Part shown: positions 7,599 to 14,382 of the stretch, piece by piece
How positions within the stretch are numbered: the first letter of the stretch is position 1
How the letters are laid out: every line of letters starts with the position of its first letter
Assembly (NCBI GenBank): GCA_905234645.1
Contig: CAJOIS010000007.1
Span: forward strand, 1 to 63,559
Reading direction: 5' to 3'
Length of the DNA stretch: 63,559 bases
Source: an uncultured Bacteroidales bacterium
GTDB taxonomy: Bacteria; Bacteroidota; Bacteroidia; Bacteroidales; F082
Translations under genes and position numbers: made by a program
Notes under the pieces: model-generated
Seen by the model: the letters and a program-made list of their open reading frames with translations, nothing else
Databases searched by the model: none
Told to the model about the DNA's origin: nothing

Positions 7599-8792
7599 TT
7601 AGAAGGTGATGCTGAATCCGAAATTGATAGGGTGTACCTTCGCACTGCTGGTCTCAAAGAGCGGCAGCAAGGCGTAGTTGGCAAAGAAGCCGATGTACTC
7701 ACTGCCAATGCGGAGCGAGGCGTCCAGCTTGAATTGGTTGATGTTTGCAGCATAGTAACGCTTGACTTGCGTGCCGTCGGCAAACTTCACACGATTCCAT
7801 TGCGCGATACGTAAGCCACCGGTTACCCCGGCATCGATGTACATGTAGCGGGTCGGATGGACTTCCACCATCAACGGCACTTGTAGGAACAGGGCACCGT
7901 ATTTGCTGTTTTTCACGATTTTGTCTTCGTCGATGGGAACCAGTGTGTACACGACAATATCGGGGTCATATTCAATCTTGATGTCATTGTTCCAGCTGAA
8001 GTTGTTCCATCCAATGCCTACGCCGGTAAATATGCCTGCGGTGTGCTTCTTGTTGAAGGCAACGCCCACATCGGCGATGTTGAAACCAAAATACCAGCTG
8101 CGCAACGGCCTAGTCTCCATGCCTTGGGCACCGTTATTCACGTTCACGACATCGGGCGGCGTTTTAAGGAACATGTTCAAGCCTGCCTCAAAGCCGTTCC
8201 AACTGGCATCGAAAAGGAGGCCTTTATGGGTTTGAGTTCTTTCCCTGTGGTATGAGGAGTAAAGCACATTGTGCGAGCCGTTCGTCCAAGCTTCGCCCGA
8301 GCCCGTCGAGTTGATTTGGGTTTTCGTGCAATGCAGCTGCTGTGCCCTTAGGTCGCCTGAGCCAGACATCTCGGCATAAAGCATCTTGCAGTTTCCTTTA
8401 AGGGTGACATCGCCCGAGCCGGACATCTTGACAAAGATGGTGTCGTAATCCGCTGTCATCCACAGATCGCCAGAGCCCATTACAGTGATATGGAGATTGC
8501 AGCCATGTATGGTGCCTCTTCCAAACACGTCACCAGAGGATCGCATGATGATTTCGTCTAATTGTTGCAAGTCCACTTCATAATTGCTTGAACCCGATAG
8601 GACCAAAGTGCCATTTACCACTTCATAATAGGAGGTAGCTTTGTTGCTGCGCACCAACGAGAATTGGTTTTGGCTTTGCGAGATGCGCACGTCGCCCGAA
8701 CCTTGGACCTGGATGGCAGTAATTGAGTCCTGAGCTTTTACGCTTCCAAAGGCTAGTAGCAGCACGGCTGCAATAAAGAATCTTGTTTTCAT
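7599..8792 (-). CDS. GIN/DUF2807 head-domain protein with outer-membrane barrel-like C-terminus
   Basis: 397 residues with a signal peptide (MKTRFFIAAVLLLAFGSVKA). Residues about 25-170 carry the repeated GSGD/SSGD turns (VQGSGDVR, RSSGDVFG, VMGSGDLW, MSGSGDVT, MSGSGDLR, STGSGEAW) of the DUF2807 right-handed beta helix, here about six rungs. The second half (from YYSSYHRERTQTHKG to the aromatic end NFGFSITF) reads as amphipathic strands of an outer-membrane barrel or porin-like domain. The family is usually found with ECF sigma/anti-sigma genes, as here, and the promoter motif at 8840-8864 matches that of the sigma gene. It is probably a surface protein induced by envelope stress; its ligand is unknown. 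Confidence 0.8.
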   Translation of the reverse strand: MKTRFFIAAVLLLAFGSVKAQDSITAIQVQGSGDVRISQSQNQFSLVRSNKATSYYEVVNGTLVLSGSSNYEVDLQQLDEIIMRSSGDVFGRGTIHGCNLHITVMGSGDLWMTADYDTIFVKMSGSGDVTLKGNCKMLYAEMSGSGDLRAQQLHCTKTQINSTGSGEAWTNGSHNVLYSSYHRERTQTHKGLLFDASWNGFEAGLNMFLKTPPDVVNVNNGAQGMETRPLRSWYFGFNIADVGVAFNKKHTAGIFTGVGIGWNNFSWNNDIKIEYDPDIVVYTLVPIDEDKIVKNSKYGALFLQVPLMVEVHPTRYMYIDAGVTGGLRIAQWNRVKFADGTQVKRYYAANINQFKLDASLRIGSEYIGFFANYALLPLFETSSAKVHPINFGFSITF

Positions 8793-8839
8793 TGTGTTGT
8801 TGTTTTAATGTTTGTTGTTTTGCGTTTCAACAAACGTAA

Positions 8840-8864
8840 TACGGAGCAGCATTAAAAAAGTTAC
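8840..8864 (-). promoter_or_regulatory. Probable ECF sigma-dependent promoter of the GIN-domain gene
   Basis: On the minus strand GTAAC (8864-8860, continuing CTTTTTTT) and CTCCGTATTA (CGTA at 8843-8840) are separated by 16 nt. Boxes and spacing match 6186-6213 in front of the ECF sigma gene. This predicts direct control by that sigma factor. Confidence 0.65.
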
Positions 8865-8869
8865 AGGTT

Positions 8870-11146
8870 TCACTCATAAAATGCAAAAAAATAGCAATTG
8901 CGCTCAGCGGTGAGCGTCTCACCCTCGATCAGTTTCAATTTCACGCAGACCTTTTCCAAGTCGGCATTCCGGAGGTATTCTGCCAAGCCTTCCACGGCGT
9001 ATTTTTTGTTCTCGTTGGCGCTCATTCTCACTTGCACCTTTTGTTCAAACAGTTGGCCTCCGTTGAGGTCGTGCACGGCGACGGTGAGTATTCCGTCGAT
9101 GTCGCGCAACAGGTCTGAAGTGACAAAGATGCCGTAATCTTTCCAATCGACAGAGAGCAGTACGGGGGCATAGAGTTCCTTCAGCTGCCCATGCAGCACT
9201 TTTGGATTGCCGTAATAGTCGATGGACGACCAGGACGTCACAGGCCAGGCGTCGTTGAGCTGCCAATAGAGTGTACCCATGTTGTAAGGCTTCGCTGTGC
9301 GGTGCGCCTCGATGGCGACTTCCATACCGTAGGCTTGAGAAAGCTGGCTTAGATGCACATATTCCTCAAAATCCTTGGGTTGGACGTTGGGGTAGTACCG
9401 TTGGATGAAGTCGTCAATCTGGCGCGTGCCACGGGGATGTTTCTGGTGTGCTGTAATGACTTCAGCATTGGGGCTCAGAGGCTCGCCTTGAGCGATCTTT
9501 TGAAGCGTTGAATAGTCAGGATAACTTTGGTAGCCGTACTCGCTGTTGAAGCGCCCCACCTTTTCGCGGTACATCTCATAGGGCTGTTCGCCCCACCAAA
9601 CGCCCCAGTAATGCACATCGCCTTCGGTCAGGCTTTCGGGCCGTCCCCAGCCTTTCGAGGGCGAGCTGGGCCAATAGGGGCGTGTGCCGTCGAACTCGGT
9701 AACGGTCTGAGGCAAGATGCCTTCAAAGAGTCTGTCGTAGCCCGCCTTGATGGCTTTGTCCTCTTCCTCTGTCCAACCTAAAGACTGCTGCCAGCCCCAG
9801 TTGTAGTAGCCTTCTGAGATTTCGTTGCCGCCGCACCATAAAGCCAACGACGGATGCGAGGCCAAGCGTTTCACCTGCTCCTCGGCTTCAATTCTGGCAT
9901 TTTCAAGGAATGCCTCATCATAAGGATACATCGTGCCGGCATACATAAAGTCCTGCCAAATCAAGATACCCAACGAGTCGCAGATATTAAAGAAGTCATT
10001 CGAGGGATAGATGCCGCCGCCCCATACACGCAGCATGTTGAAATGCGCATCTTTGGCTTCGCGAAGCAACGCCAAAGTATTGTCGGCGTTAATCCAAGTC
10101 TCAATCATTTCTTCGGGCACATAGTTGGCGCCCTTGGCATACATCGGCACACCGTTCACCTTGAAATAGAAGGCACGACCAATGCTGTCGGGTTCATCCA
10201 CCATCTCGAAAGTTCTGATGCCCGACTTGAATTGTTTGGTGTCCAGCACTTGCTGGCCTTTTTTCAAGACCACTTCAAAGTCATAGAGTGGTTGTTCGCC
10301 CATTTCGTTGGGCCACCAAAGCTGAGGATTGTCGATGGTAATTGGGATCACGCTATGCTGACGGCCTTTCAACAAGCTTAGGGATCTGCTGGCTAAGGTC
10401 GTTGAGCCTGTCGAAACGACAAATTCAAAAGTTCCATCTGTTTCATTTTCAACATCCAAATGCAGCATCAACTCTGCCTTTTCCGTATCAGCGGTTTGCG
10501 TGACAATATAGGCGTTCTTTAGTCTGGCTTTGTCCCAGCCCACTAGCTTCACGGGTTTCCAAATGCCCACATTCTTGTACTTCGGTGCCCAATCCCAGCC
10601 GTGTTGGTAAGGTGCCTTGCGCGAAACGGCATATTTTTCTGGCAAACGAGGTTGATGTTGCTCGTAAAGGGCAAGTTGTGTGCTGTCATAACGGGCGAAA
10701 TGCACTTCAAGCAGATTGTCCTTGTCCCTCAAGAAAGACTTTACATCTACTTTCCATTCACGGAACTGGTTGTCGGCGAAGAACAGCTTTTCACCATTCA
10801 ATTTGACTTCAGTGTAGGTATCAAGCCCCTCAAAAACTAGCTCAACGTTTTCTTTTACAAGCAGTTCCTTGTCTAAATCGAAATGCAAAGTGTAATCCCA
10901 AGGATGGTCGGAAATCCAGAGTAAGTCGTTTTCCACCGTGCCAAGGTAGGGGTGCGGGATGATGCCGTTTTCATAAAGGCTTTGCTGCACCACCGAAGGC
11001 ACATCGATATGCATATTAATAGATAAGGTGTCGCCTGTGAGGGTCCAGCCTTGGTTGAGGCTTTGCTCGAGGACGTTGGGCTTTTCGATGGTTTGGCAAC
11101 CGAATAATGCAAATAGCAATAAGCAGATTAGATAGATCTTTTTCAT
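8870..11146 (-). CDS. Glycoside hydrolase family 2 beta-mannosidase-like lipoprotein
   Basis: 758 residues with lipoprotein signal MKKIYLICLLLFALFGC (C17). Family 2 architecture: galactose-binding-like sugar-binding domain (about 25-190), immunoglobulin-like sandwich (about 205-310) and TIM barrel (about 315-650). ALWCGGNE at 435-442 carries the acid/base E442, and RFNSEYGYQSYP carries the likely nucleophile E536. KAPYQHGWDWAPKY and MLRVWGGGIYPSNDFF are typical of beta-mannosidases. It would release terminal beta-mannose from mannan-type glycans in the periplasm or at the surface. It is shorter than many relatives (about 850), with a reduced C-terminal beta domain. Codons for STGSTTLA (about 245-252) coincide with a dispersed repeat half-site at 10397. 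Confidence 0.87.
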   Translation of the reverse strand: MKKIYLICLLLFALFGCQTIEKPNVLEQSLNQGWTLTGDTLSINMHIDVPSVVQQSLYENGIIPHPYLGTVENDLLWISDHPWDYTLHFDLDKELLVKENVELVFEGLDTYTEVKLNGEKLFFADNQFREWKVDVKSFLRDKDNLLEVHFARYDSTQLALYEQHQPRLPEKYAVSRKAPYQHGWDWAPKYKNVGIWKPVKLVGWDKARLKNAYIVTQTADTEKAELMLHLDVENETDGTFEFVVSTGSTTLASRSLSLLKGRQHSVIPITIDNPQLWWPNEMGEQPLYDFEVVLKKGQQVLDTKQFKSGIRTFEMVDEPDSIGRAFYFKVNGVPMYAKGANYVPEEMIETWINADNTLALLREAKDAHFNMLRVWGGGIYPSNDFFNICDSLGILIWQDFMYAGTMYPYDEAFLENARIEAEEQVKRLASHPSLALWCGGNEISEGYYNWGWQQSLGWTEEEDKAIKAGYDRLFEGILPQTVTEFDGTRPYWPSSPSKGWGRPESLTEGDVHYWGVWWGEQPYEMYREKVGRFNSEYGYQSYPDYSTLQKIAQGEPLSPNAEVITAHQKHPRGTRQIDDFIQRYYPNVQPKDFEEYVHLSQLSQAYGMEVAIEAHRTAKPYNMGTLYWQLNDAWPVTSWSSIDYYGNPKVLHGQLKELYAPVLLSVDWKDYGIFVTSDLLRDIDGILTVAVHDLNGGQLFEQKVQVRMSANENKKYAVEGLAEYLRNADLEKVCVKLKLIEGETLTAERNCYFFAFYE
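10397..10417. repeat. GGTCGTTGAGCCTGTCGAAAC half-repeat inside the GH2 gene
   Basis: The motif GTCGTTGAGCCTGTCGAAA is the reverse complement of the TTTCGACAGGCTCAACGACC copy near 57495. Here it sits inside the GH2 coding sequence, in frame, in a loop of the sandwich domain. It is one copy of a dispersed CTGAGC/TTCGACAGGCTCA family. Confidence 0.7.
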
Positions 11147-11170
11147 AATGCATTTTTATTTGACGCTTTG

Positions 11171-11252
11171 CGTCATTGCGAGGAGTAACGACGAAGCAAT
11201 CCAGGCGAGAAAGTCTCTTATCTGGATTGCTTCGCCTTGCTCGCAATGACGC
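11171..11252. repeat. CGTCATTGCGAGG...GCAATGACG inverted repeat
   Basis: The left arm CGTCATTGCGAGGAG...GAAGCAATCCAG (11171-11203) and right arm CTGGATTGCTTCG...CTCGCAATGACG (11222-11250) form a long imperfect hairpin. It occupies nearly all of the gap between the ATP-grasp and GH2 genes. A second copy lies at 30302-30381. Elements with these ends are widespread in unrelated bacterial genomes; the mobilising enzyme is not in this window. Confidence 0.85.
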
Positions 11253-11259
11253 GAACTGT

Positions 11260-12411
11260 TTAAATCATAAATTCTTCCAAAGTGGAGTGCAGAATCTCCT
11301 GCAGCTCCGCCTTGTGCTCAGGGGTGGTCTGCGTGAACAGGAAGCCCCAGATGCTCATGGCGGGGTTCATGATGTCGCGGGTTTCTAGCACGCCGTGGAA
11401 GTGCCGCTTGATGCGTTCGAAGTCGAGCTTGCGAGTGGTGTCGTAGGGCTTGTCCAAGACGATGAAGCTGAACACGTCGTTCTCAATGCCGTTCCACATG
11501 GTGGCATAGTCGGGGTGCGTGCCTTCGAAGAAGGCCTGCACGGGCAGCAGATGGCAGGTGTGGCGCGTCAGATCGTTGAGGCACATGCCGGCGAAACGCA
11601 GCGGGTTGACCTCAATCGGGATGGCACGACCTGTGTTTTTGTCCACGCGGAACTCCACGTGCATCGGGAAGTTACGCAGTCCCAAGGCACCGTTCAGGTC
11701 GATGCAGAACTGGTTAAAAGCGGGATAGTTGCTCTCAAAGATCTGCTTGCTCATGCAGTAGAGGCGGTCGCTGACGTCGGTCTCGCTCTTGAAGATGTGG
11801 TGGAAGATGTTGATGATGTTGGGCTTGCCCTCGGCATCATAGTAGGCGTCCACGGCATATTCCTCGCCTTCGATGAACTGCTCAAGCACGAACATCTCGC
11901 TGCGTACCACGGTGTCGGGGAAGACAGCGCACTGCTTGGCGAAGTTGCGGTCGATGTCATCCAAAGCGGCCTGCCATTCGGCTTTGTTGCGGACGATGTA
12001 CACACCTACGCTCAAAAAGCCTACCGAAGGTTTCAGCACGAGCGGCAAGGGCAACTCGTCAGGGTTGAGACTTCGCAAAGCTTTCATCTCCACCTCCTTG
12101 TAATAGAAGTCGGGATAGATCTGCTGGCAGATGCGGCGGAAAGCGGCCTTGTCCTTCAGGATCTTGACCTTCTTCACCAGTTCCGATTCGGGCAGTTGGG
12201 CATAGAGCCACACCAAGGCGTTCTCCGAAACGGCATAGAGCTGTCCTTTTTGCTGGTATTGCTCTTTGAATTGCTTGTCGTCCAACAGGTTGAGGTGATG
12301 GCCTTCAGCGGTGAGTTGTGCCGCCATATCGTTGTGCAGCACGGGGATTTGTTTCTCTTCCAAATAGGCGACCAATGGCGCCGAGACGTATGGCTTTTCT
12401 AAAATGATCAT
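11260..12411 (-). CDS. ATP-grasp domain protein, substrate unknown
   Basis: 383 residues from the start chosen at 12411 (MIILEKPYVSAPLVAYLEEK). An upstream in-frame ATG would add 24 residues encoded by the palindrome at 12433-12462, so it is unlikely. The N-terminal part is a small Rossmann-like region. LVLKPSVGFLSVGVYIV (about 130-150) and FVLEQFIEGEEYAVDAYYD match the ATP-grasp nucleotide-binding lysine and EQFIxGEE motifs, and IPIEVNPLRFAG is the metal-binding E-x-N motif. ATP-grasp enzymes join a carboxylate to an amine or thiol via an acyl phosphate. The closest cues are carboxylate-amine ligases of the carbamoyl-phosphate/biotin-carboxylase type, but the substrate is not readable. It is downstream of purA on the same strand. 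Confidence 0.8.
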   Translation of the reverse strand: MIILEKPYVSAPLVAYLEEKQIPVLHNDMAAQLTAEGHHLNLLDDKQFKEQYQQKGQLYAVSENALVWLYAQLPESELVKKVKILKDKAAFRRICQQIYPDFYYKEVEMKALRSLNPDELPLPLVLKPSVGFLSVGVYIVRNKAEWQAALDDIDRNFAKQCAVFPDTVVRSEMFVLEQFIEGEEYAVDAYYDAEGKPNIINIFHHIFKSETDVSDRLYCMSKQIFESNYPAFNQFCIDLNGALGLRNFPMHVEFRVDKNTGRAIPIEVNPLRFAGMCLNDLTRHTCHLLPVQAFFEGTHPDYATMWNGIENDVFSFIVLDKPYDTTRKLDFERIKRHFHGVLETRDIMNPAMSIWGFLFTQTTPEHKAELQEILHSTLEEFMI

Positions 12412-12432
12412 TTCTAAATATTTATGGTTGTT

Positions 12433-12462
12433 TGTAGAGACGGTGCATGCACCGTCTCTACA
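12433..12462. repeat. Perfect 30-bp TGTAGAGACG palindrome
   Basis: A perfect palindrome with half-site TGTAGAGACGGTGCA, between the purA stop (12474) and the ATP-grasp start (12411). It has the same ends as the units inside the TPR lipoprotein gene. It could form a cruciform or an RNA hairpin in a purA-ATP-grasp transcript. Confidence 0.9.
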
Positions 12463-12473
12463 TGGATTAATCG

Positions 12474-13751
12474 TTATCTCCAAACATTTGCATTTCTGTC
12501 GGGCCCATACGAAACAAATTTCACCGGCACACCGACATAATTTTCAATAAATTGAATGTATTCTTCCAGTTTCTGTGGGATCTTGCCTTCAATCTTCTGC
12601 TGCCAACCGGGGAGCTCGGTATAGATGGGTTCCATGGCCTCGGTGCAAGCGGCGAAAGGTAGGTGTTGGGTCTCTTTGCCGTTGTAACGATAGGCAGTGG
12701 CAACTTTCAGGGTGGCGAAGTCGTCCATCACGTCGGATTTCATCATCATCAGGTCGGTGACACCGCTGAGCATGACGGCATATTTCAGTGCAGGCAGGTC
12801 GAGCCATCCGCAGCGACGCGGACGCCCTGTGGTAGCGCCGAACTCGTGGCCGTTTTGGCGGAGCGATTCTCCCGTCTCGTCAAACAACTCGGTGGGGAAG
12901 GGTCCCGTGCCTACGCGGGTGCAGTAGGCCTTGAAGATGCCGTACACCTTGCCAATTCTGCTTGGGGCAACGCCCAGTCCGGAGCAGACGCCAGCGGCGA
13001 TGACATTCGACGAGGTCACGAAGGGATAGCTGCCGAAATCCACGTCGAGCATGGAGCCTTGGGCGCCTTCGGCGAGCACTTTCTTGCCTGCGTCAAGGGC
13101 TTCGTTGATGTAGTACTCTCCATCAACAAACTGGTATTGTTTTAGGTATTCGATGCCCTCGAACCACAACTTTTCGTATTCTGCGAAGTCGAGGCCGTCG
13201 AGTTGGAAGCCCTGCATTTCGAAGCCGATCCCAGCAATCTGCTGTAGGTGGGCCTTTTTCAGGTTCTCGTATTTCTCGCGGAAGTCGGGCGAGTTAATAT
13301 CGCCGATGCGGAGACCCTTGCGGGCGGTCTTGTCGGTATAGGTTGGGCCGATGCCTTTCAACGTGGTGCCGACTTTCATTTTGCCCAGTGCCTTCTCGTT
13401 GGCGGCGTCCATGGCGCGGTGCGTAGGCAGGATGAGGTGGGCGCGGTTGGCGATGAGCAGCGTTTGACGCAAGTCAAAGCCAGCTTTACGCAAACCTTCG
13501 ATTTCACCTTTTAATATATGCGGCTCGATGATGACGCCGTTGCCGATGAGGTTGACACAGCCAGGGGTGAGCACACCCGAAGGGATGTTGTGCAACACGA
13601 ACTTCTTGCCGCCAAATTCGATGGTGTGTCCAGCATTGGGACCGCCTTGGAAGCGGCAGACGATGTCATAGTTCGGGGTGAGGGCATCGACGACTTTGCC
13701 TTTGCCTTCGTCGCCCCATTGGAGACCGAGTAGGATATCTAATTTGTTCAT
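12474..13751 (-). CDS. purA: Adenylosuccinate synthase
   Basis: 425 residues from MNKLDILLGLQWGDEGKGK, the expected length. PurA joins IMP and aspartate using GTP, the first committed step to AMP, in the cytosol. GLQWGDEGKGKVVD is the conserved GTP-binding and catalytic N-terminus. GGPNAGHTI carries the catalytic histidine, GTTLKGIGPTYTDK and GAQGSMLDVDFGSYPFVT are further signatures, and TTGRPRRCGWLDL lines the IMP site. An alternative start five codons upstream is possible. It lies between the Fur-family gene and the ATP-grasp gene on the same strand; the gap to Fur is filled by a palindromic repeat. Confidence 0.97.
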   Translation of the reverse strand: MNKLDILLGLQWGDEGKGKVVDALTPNYDIVCRFQGGPNAGHTIEFGGKKFVLHNIPSGVLTPGCVNLIGNGVIIEPHILKGEIEGLRKAGFDLRQTLLIANRAHLILPTHRAMDAANEKALGKMKVGTTLKGIGPTYTDKTARKGLRIGDINSPDFREKYENLKKAHLQQIAGIGFEMQGFQLDGLDFAEYEKLWFEGIEYLKQYQFVDGEYYINEALDAGKKVLAEGAQGSMLDVDFGSYPFVTSSNVIAAGVCSGLGVAPSRIGKVYGIFKAYCTRVGTGPFPTELFDETGESLRQNGHEFGATTGRPRRCGWLDLPALKYAVMLSGVTDLMMMKSDVMDDFATLKVATAYRYNGKETQHLPFAACTEAMEPIYTELPGWQQKIEGKIPQKLEEYIQFIENYVGVPVKFVSYGPDRNANVWR

Positions 13752-13758
13752 ATATTGG

Positions 13759-13794
13759 GATTTCAAGATTTATTATTTCTAGATTTCAAGATTT
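13759..13794. repeat. Short direct repeat GATTTCAAGATTT
   Basis: Two perfect copies of the 13-mer GATTTCAAGATTT at 13759-13771 and 13782-13794, 23 bp apart, directly upstream of purA and next to the GGCTTATGG element. Confidence 0.75.
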
Positions 13795-13797
13795 CTT

Positions 13798-13870
13798 GGC
13801 TTATGGCCTATGGCTCATGGCCTATGGCAACCGTGATGCTGCCATAGGCTATAAGCCATCAGCCATTGGC
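13798..13870. repeat. GGCTTATGGCCTATGGC inverted repeat overlapping the Fur gene end
   Basis: The left arm GGCTTATGGCCTATGGCTCA (start 13798) and right arm GCCATAGGCTATAAGCCAT (13841-13859) continuing to 13870 form an imperfect hairpin. The right arm runs into the Fur-family gene and supplies its last codons (A-N-G) and TGA stop. Related to the copy at 6081-6163. Confidence 0.8.
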
Positions 13871-14308
13871 CTTTTTATGTCCGTAAAAAATTAAAGAATG
13901 ATGCGTAATCTCAACGCCAAGTTGCTCTTCGATCGACCGTTGGATATCCAACAGGCGTGGGTCGCAAAACTCCATGACTTGTTCCGTTTCCATGTCGATG
14001 AAATGGTCGTGCTGGCGGAACTTGTAGGAGCGCTCGTACTGCGCGCAGTTGTGTCCGAACTGGTGCTTGATGACCAATCCGCAGTCCAACAAGAGGTCGA
14101 TAGTATTATATAAGGTGGCCCGACTGACGCGGTATTTGTTGTCTTTCATCTGGTTGTACAGCGAGTCGATGTCGAAGTGCCCGTTGGTGGAATAGATCTC
14201 CTTGAGGATGGCAAAACGCTCGGGTGTCTTGCGCAGCTTCCGCCTTTGCAGGTAATCGACGAATATCTTCTTGACTGCTAGATAGGTATTGTCAAATGAG
14301 TCTTTCAT
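13859..14308 (-). CDS. Fur-family transcriptional regulator lacking the CxxC zinc motif
   Basis: 149 residues from MKDSFDNTYLAV. The winged helix covers about residues 15-85 (RKTPERFAILKEIYSTNGHFDID and YRVSRATLYNTIDLLLDCGLV). The dimerisation domain begins RQHDHFIDMETEQVMEFCD. In Fur/PerR proteins this last segment normally reads HDHLICxxCGxVxEF; here the two cysteines of that CxxC are replaced (IDMETE), and no second CxxC appears at the C-terminus. The HDH metal ligands of the regulatory site remain. It should still bind DNA as a dimer, but structural zinc is apparently missing. Metal or peroxide specificity cannot be told. The last residues come from a dispersed repeat. Confidence 0.85.
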   Translation of the reverse strand: MKDSFDNTYLAVKKIFVDYLQRRKLRKTPERFAILKEIYSTNGHFDIDSLYNQMKDNKYRVSRATLYNTIDLLLDCGLVIKHQFGHNCAQYERSYKFRQHDHFIDMETEQVMEFCDPRLLDIQRSIEEQLGVEITHHSLIFYGHKKANG

Positions 14309-14329
14309 TTTTTGATCCTGATGTAGGCG

Positions 14330-14337
14330 CAAAAATA
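14330..14337 (-). promoter_or_regulatory. Probable -7 box for the Fur-family gene
   Basis: Minus-strand TATTTTTG followed by CGCC, 21 bp upstream of the chosen ATG at 14308. The nearest upstream TTG is at 16 nt, short of the usual 19-21, so only the -7 box is convincing. Confidence 0.5.
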
Positions 14338-14382
14338 AGGAATTTTTTCAGACCAATTCTAAATAAGGAGCATTATTTTGCC

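Noticed and set aside
7599..8792. DNA repeat (VNTR) suggested by GSGD peptides
   Set aside because: The repeats are at the protein level with diverged codons, as expected for DUF2807 rungs.
11395..12402. Long plus-strand open frame antisense to the ATP-grasp gene
   Set aside because: Valine/histidine-rich translation is typical of the reverse complement of a GC-rich gene. The minus-strand frame has motifs and a better start.
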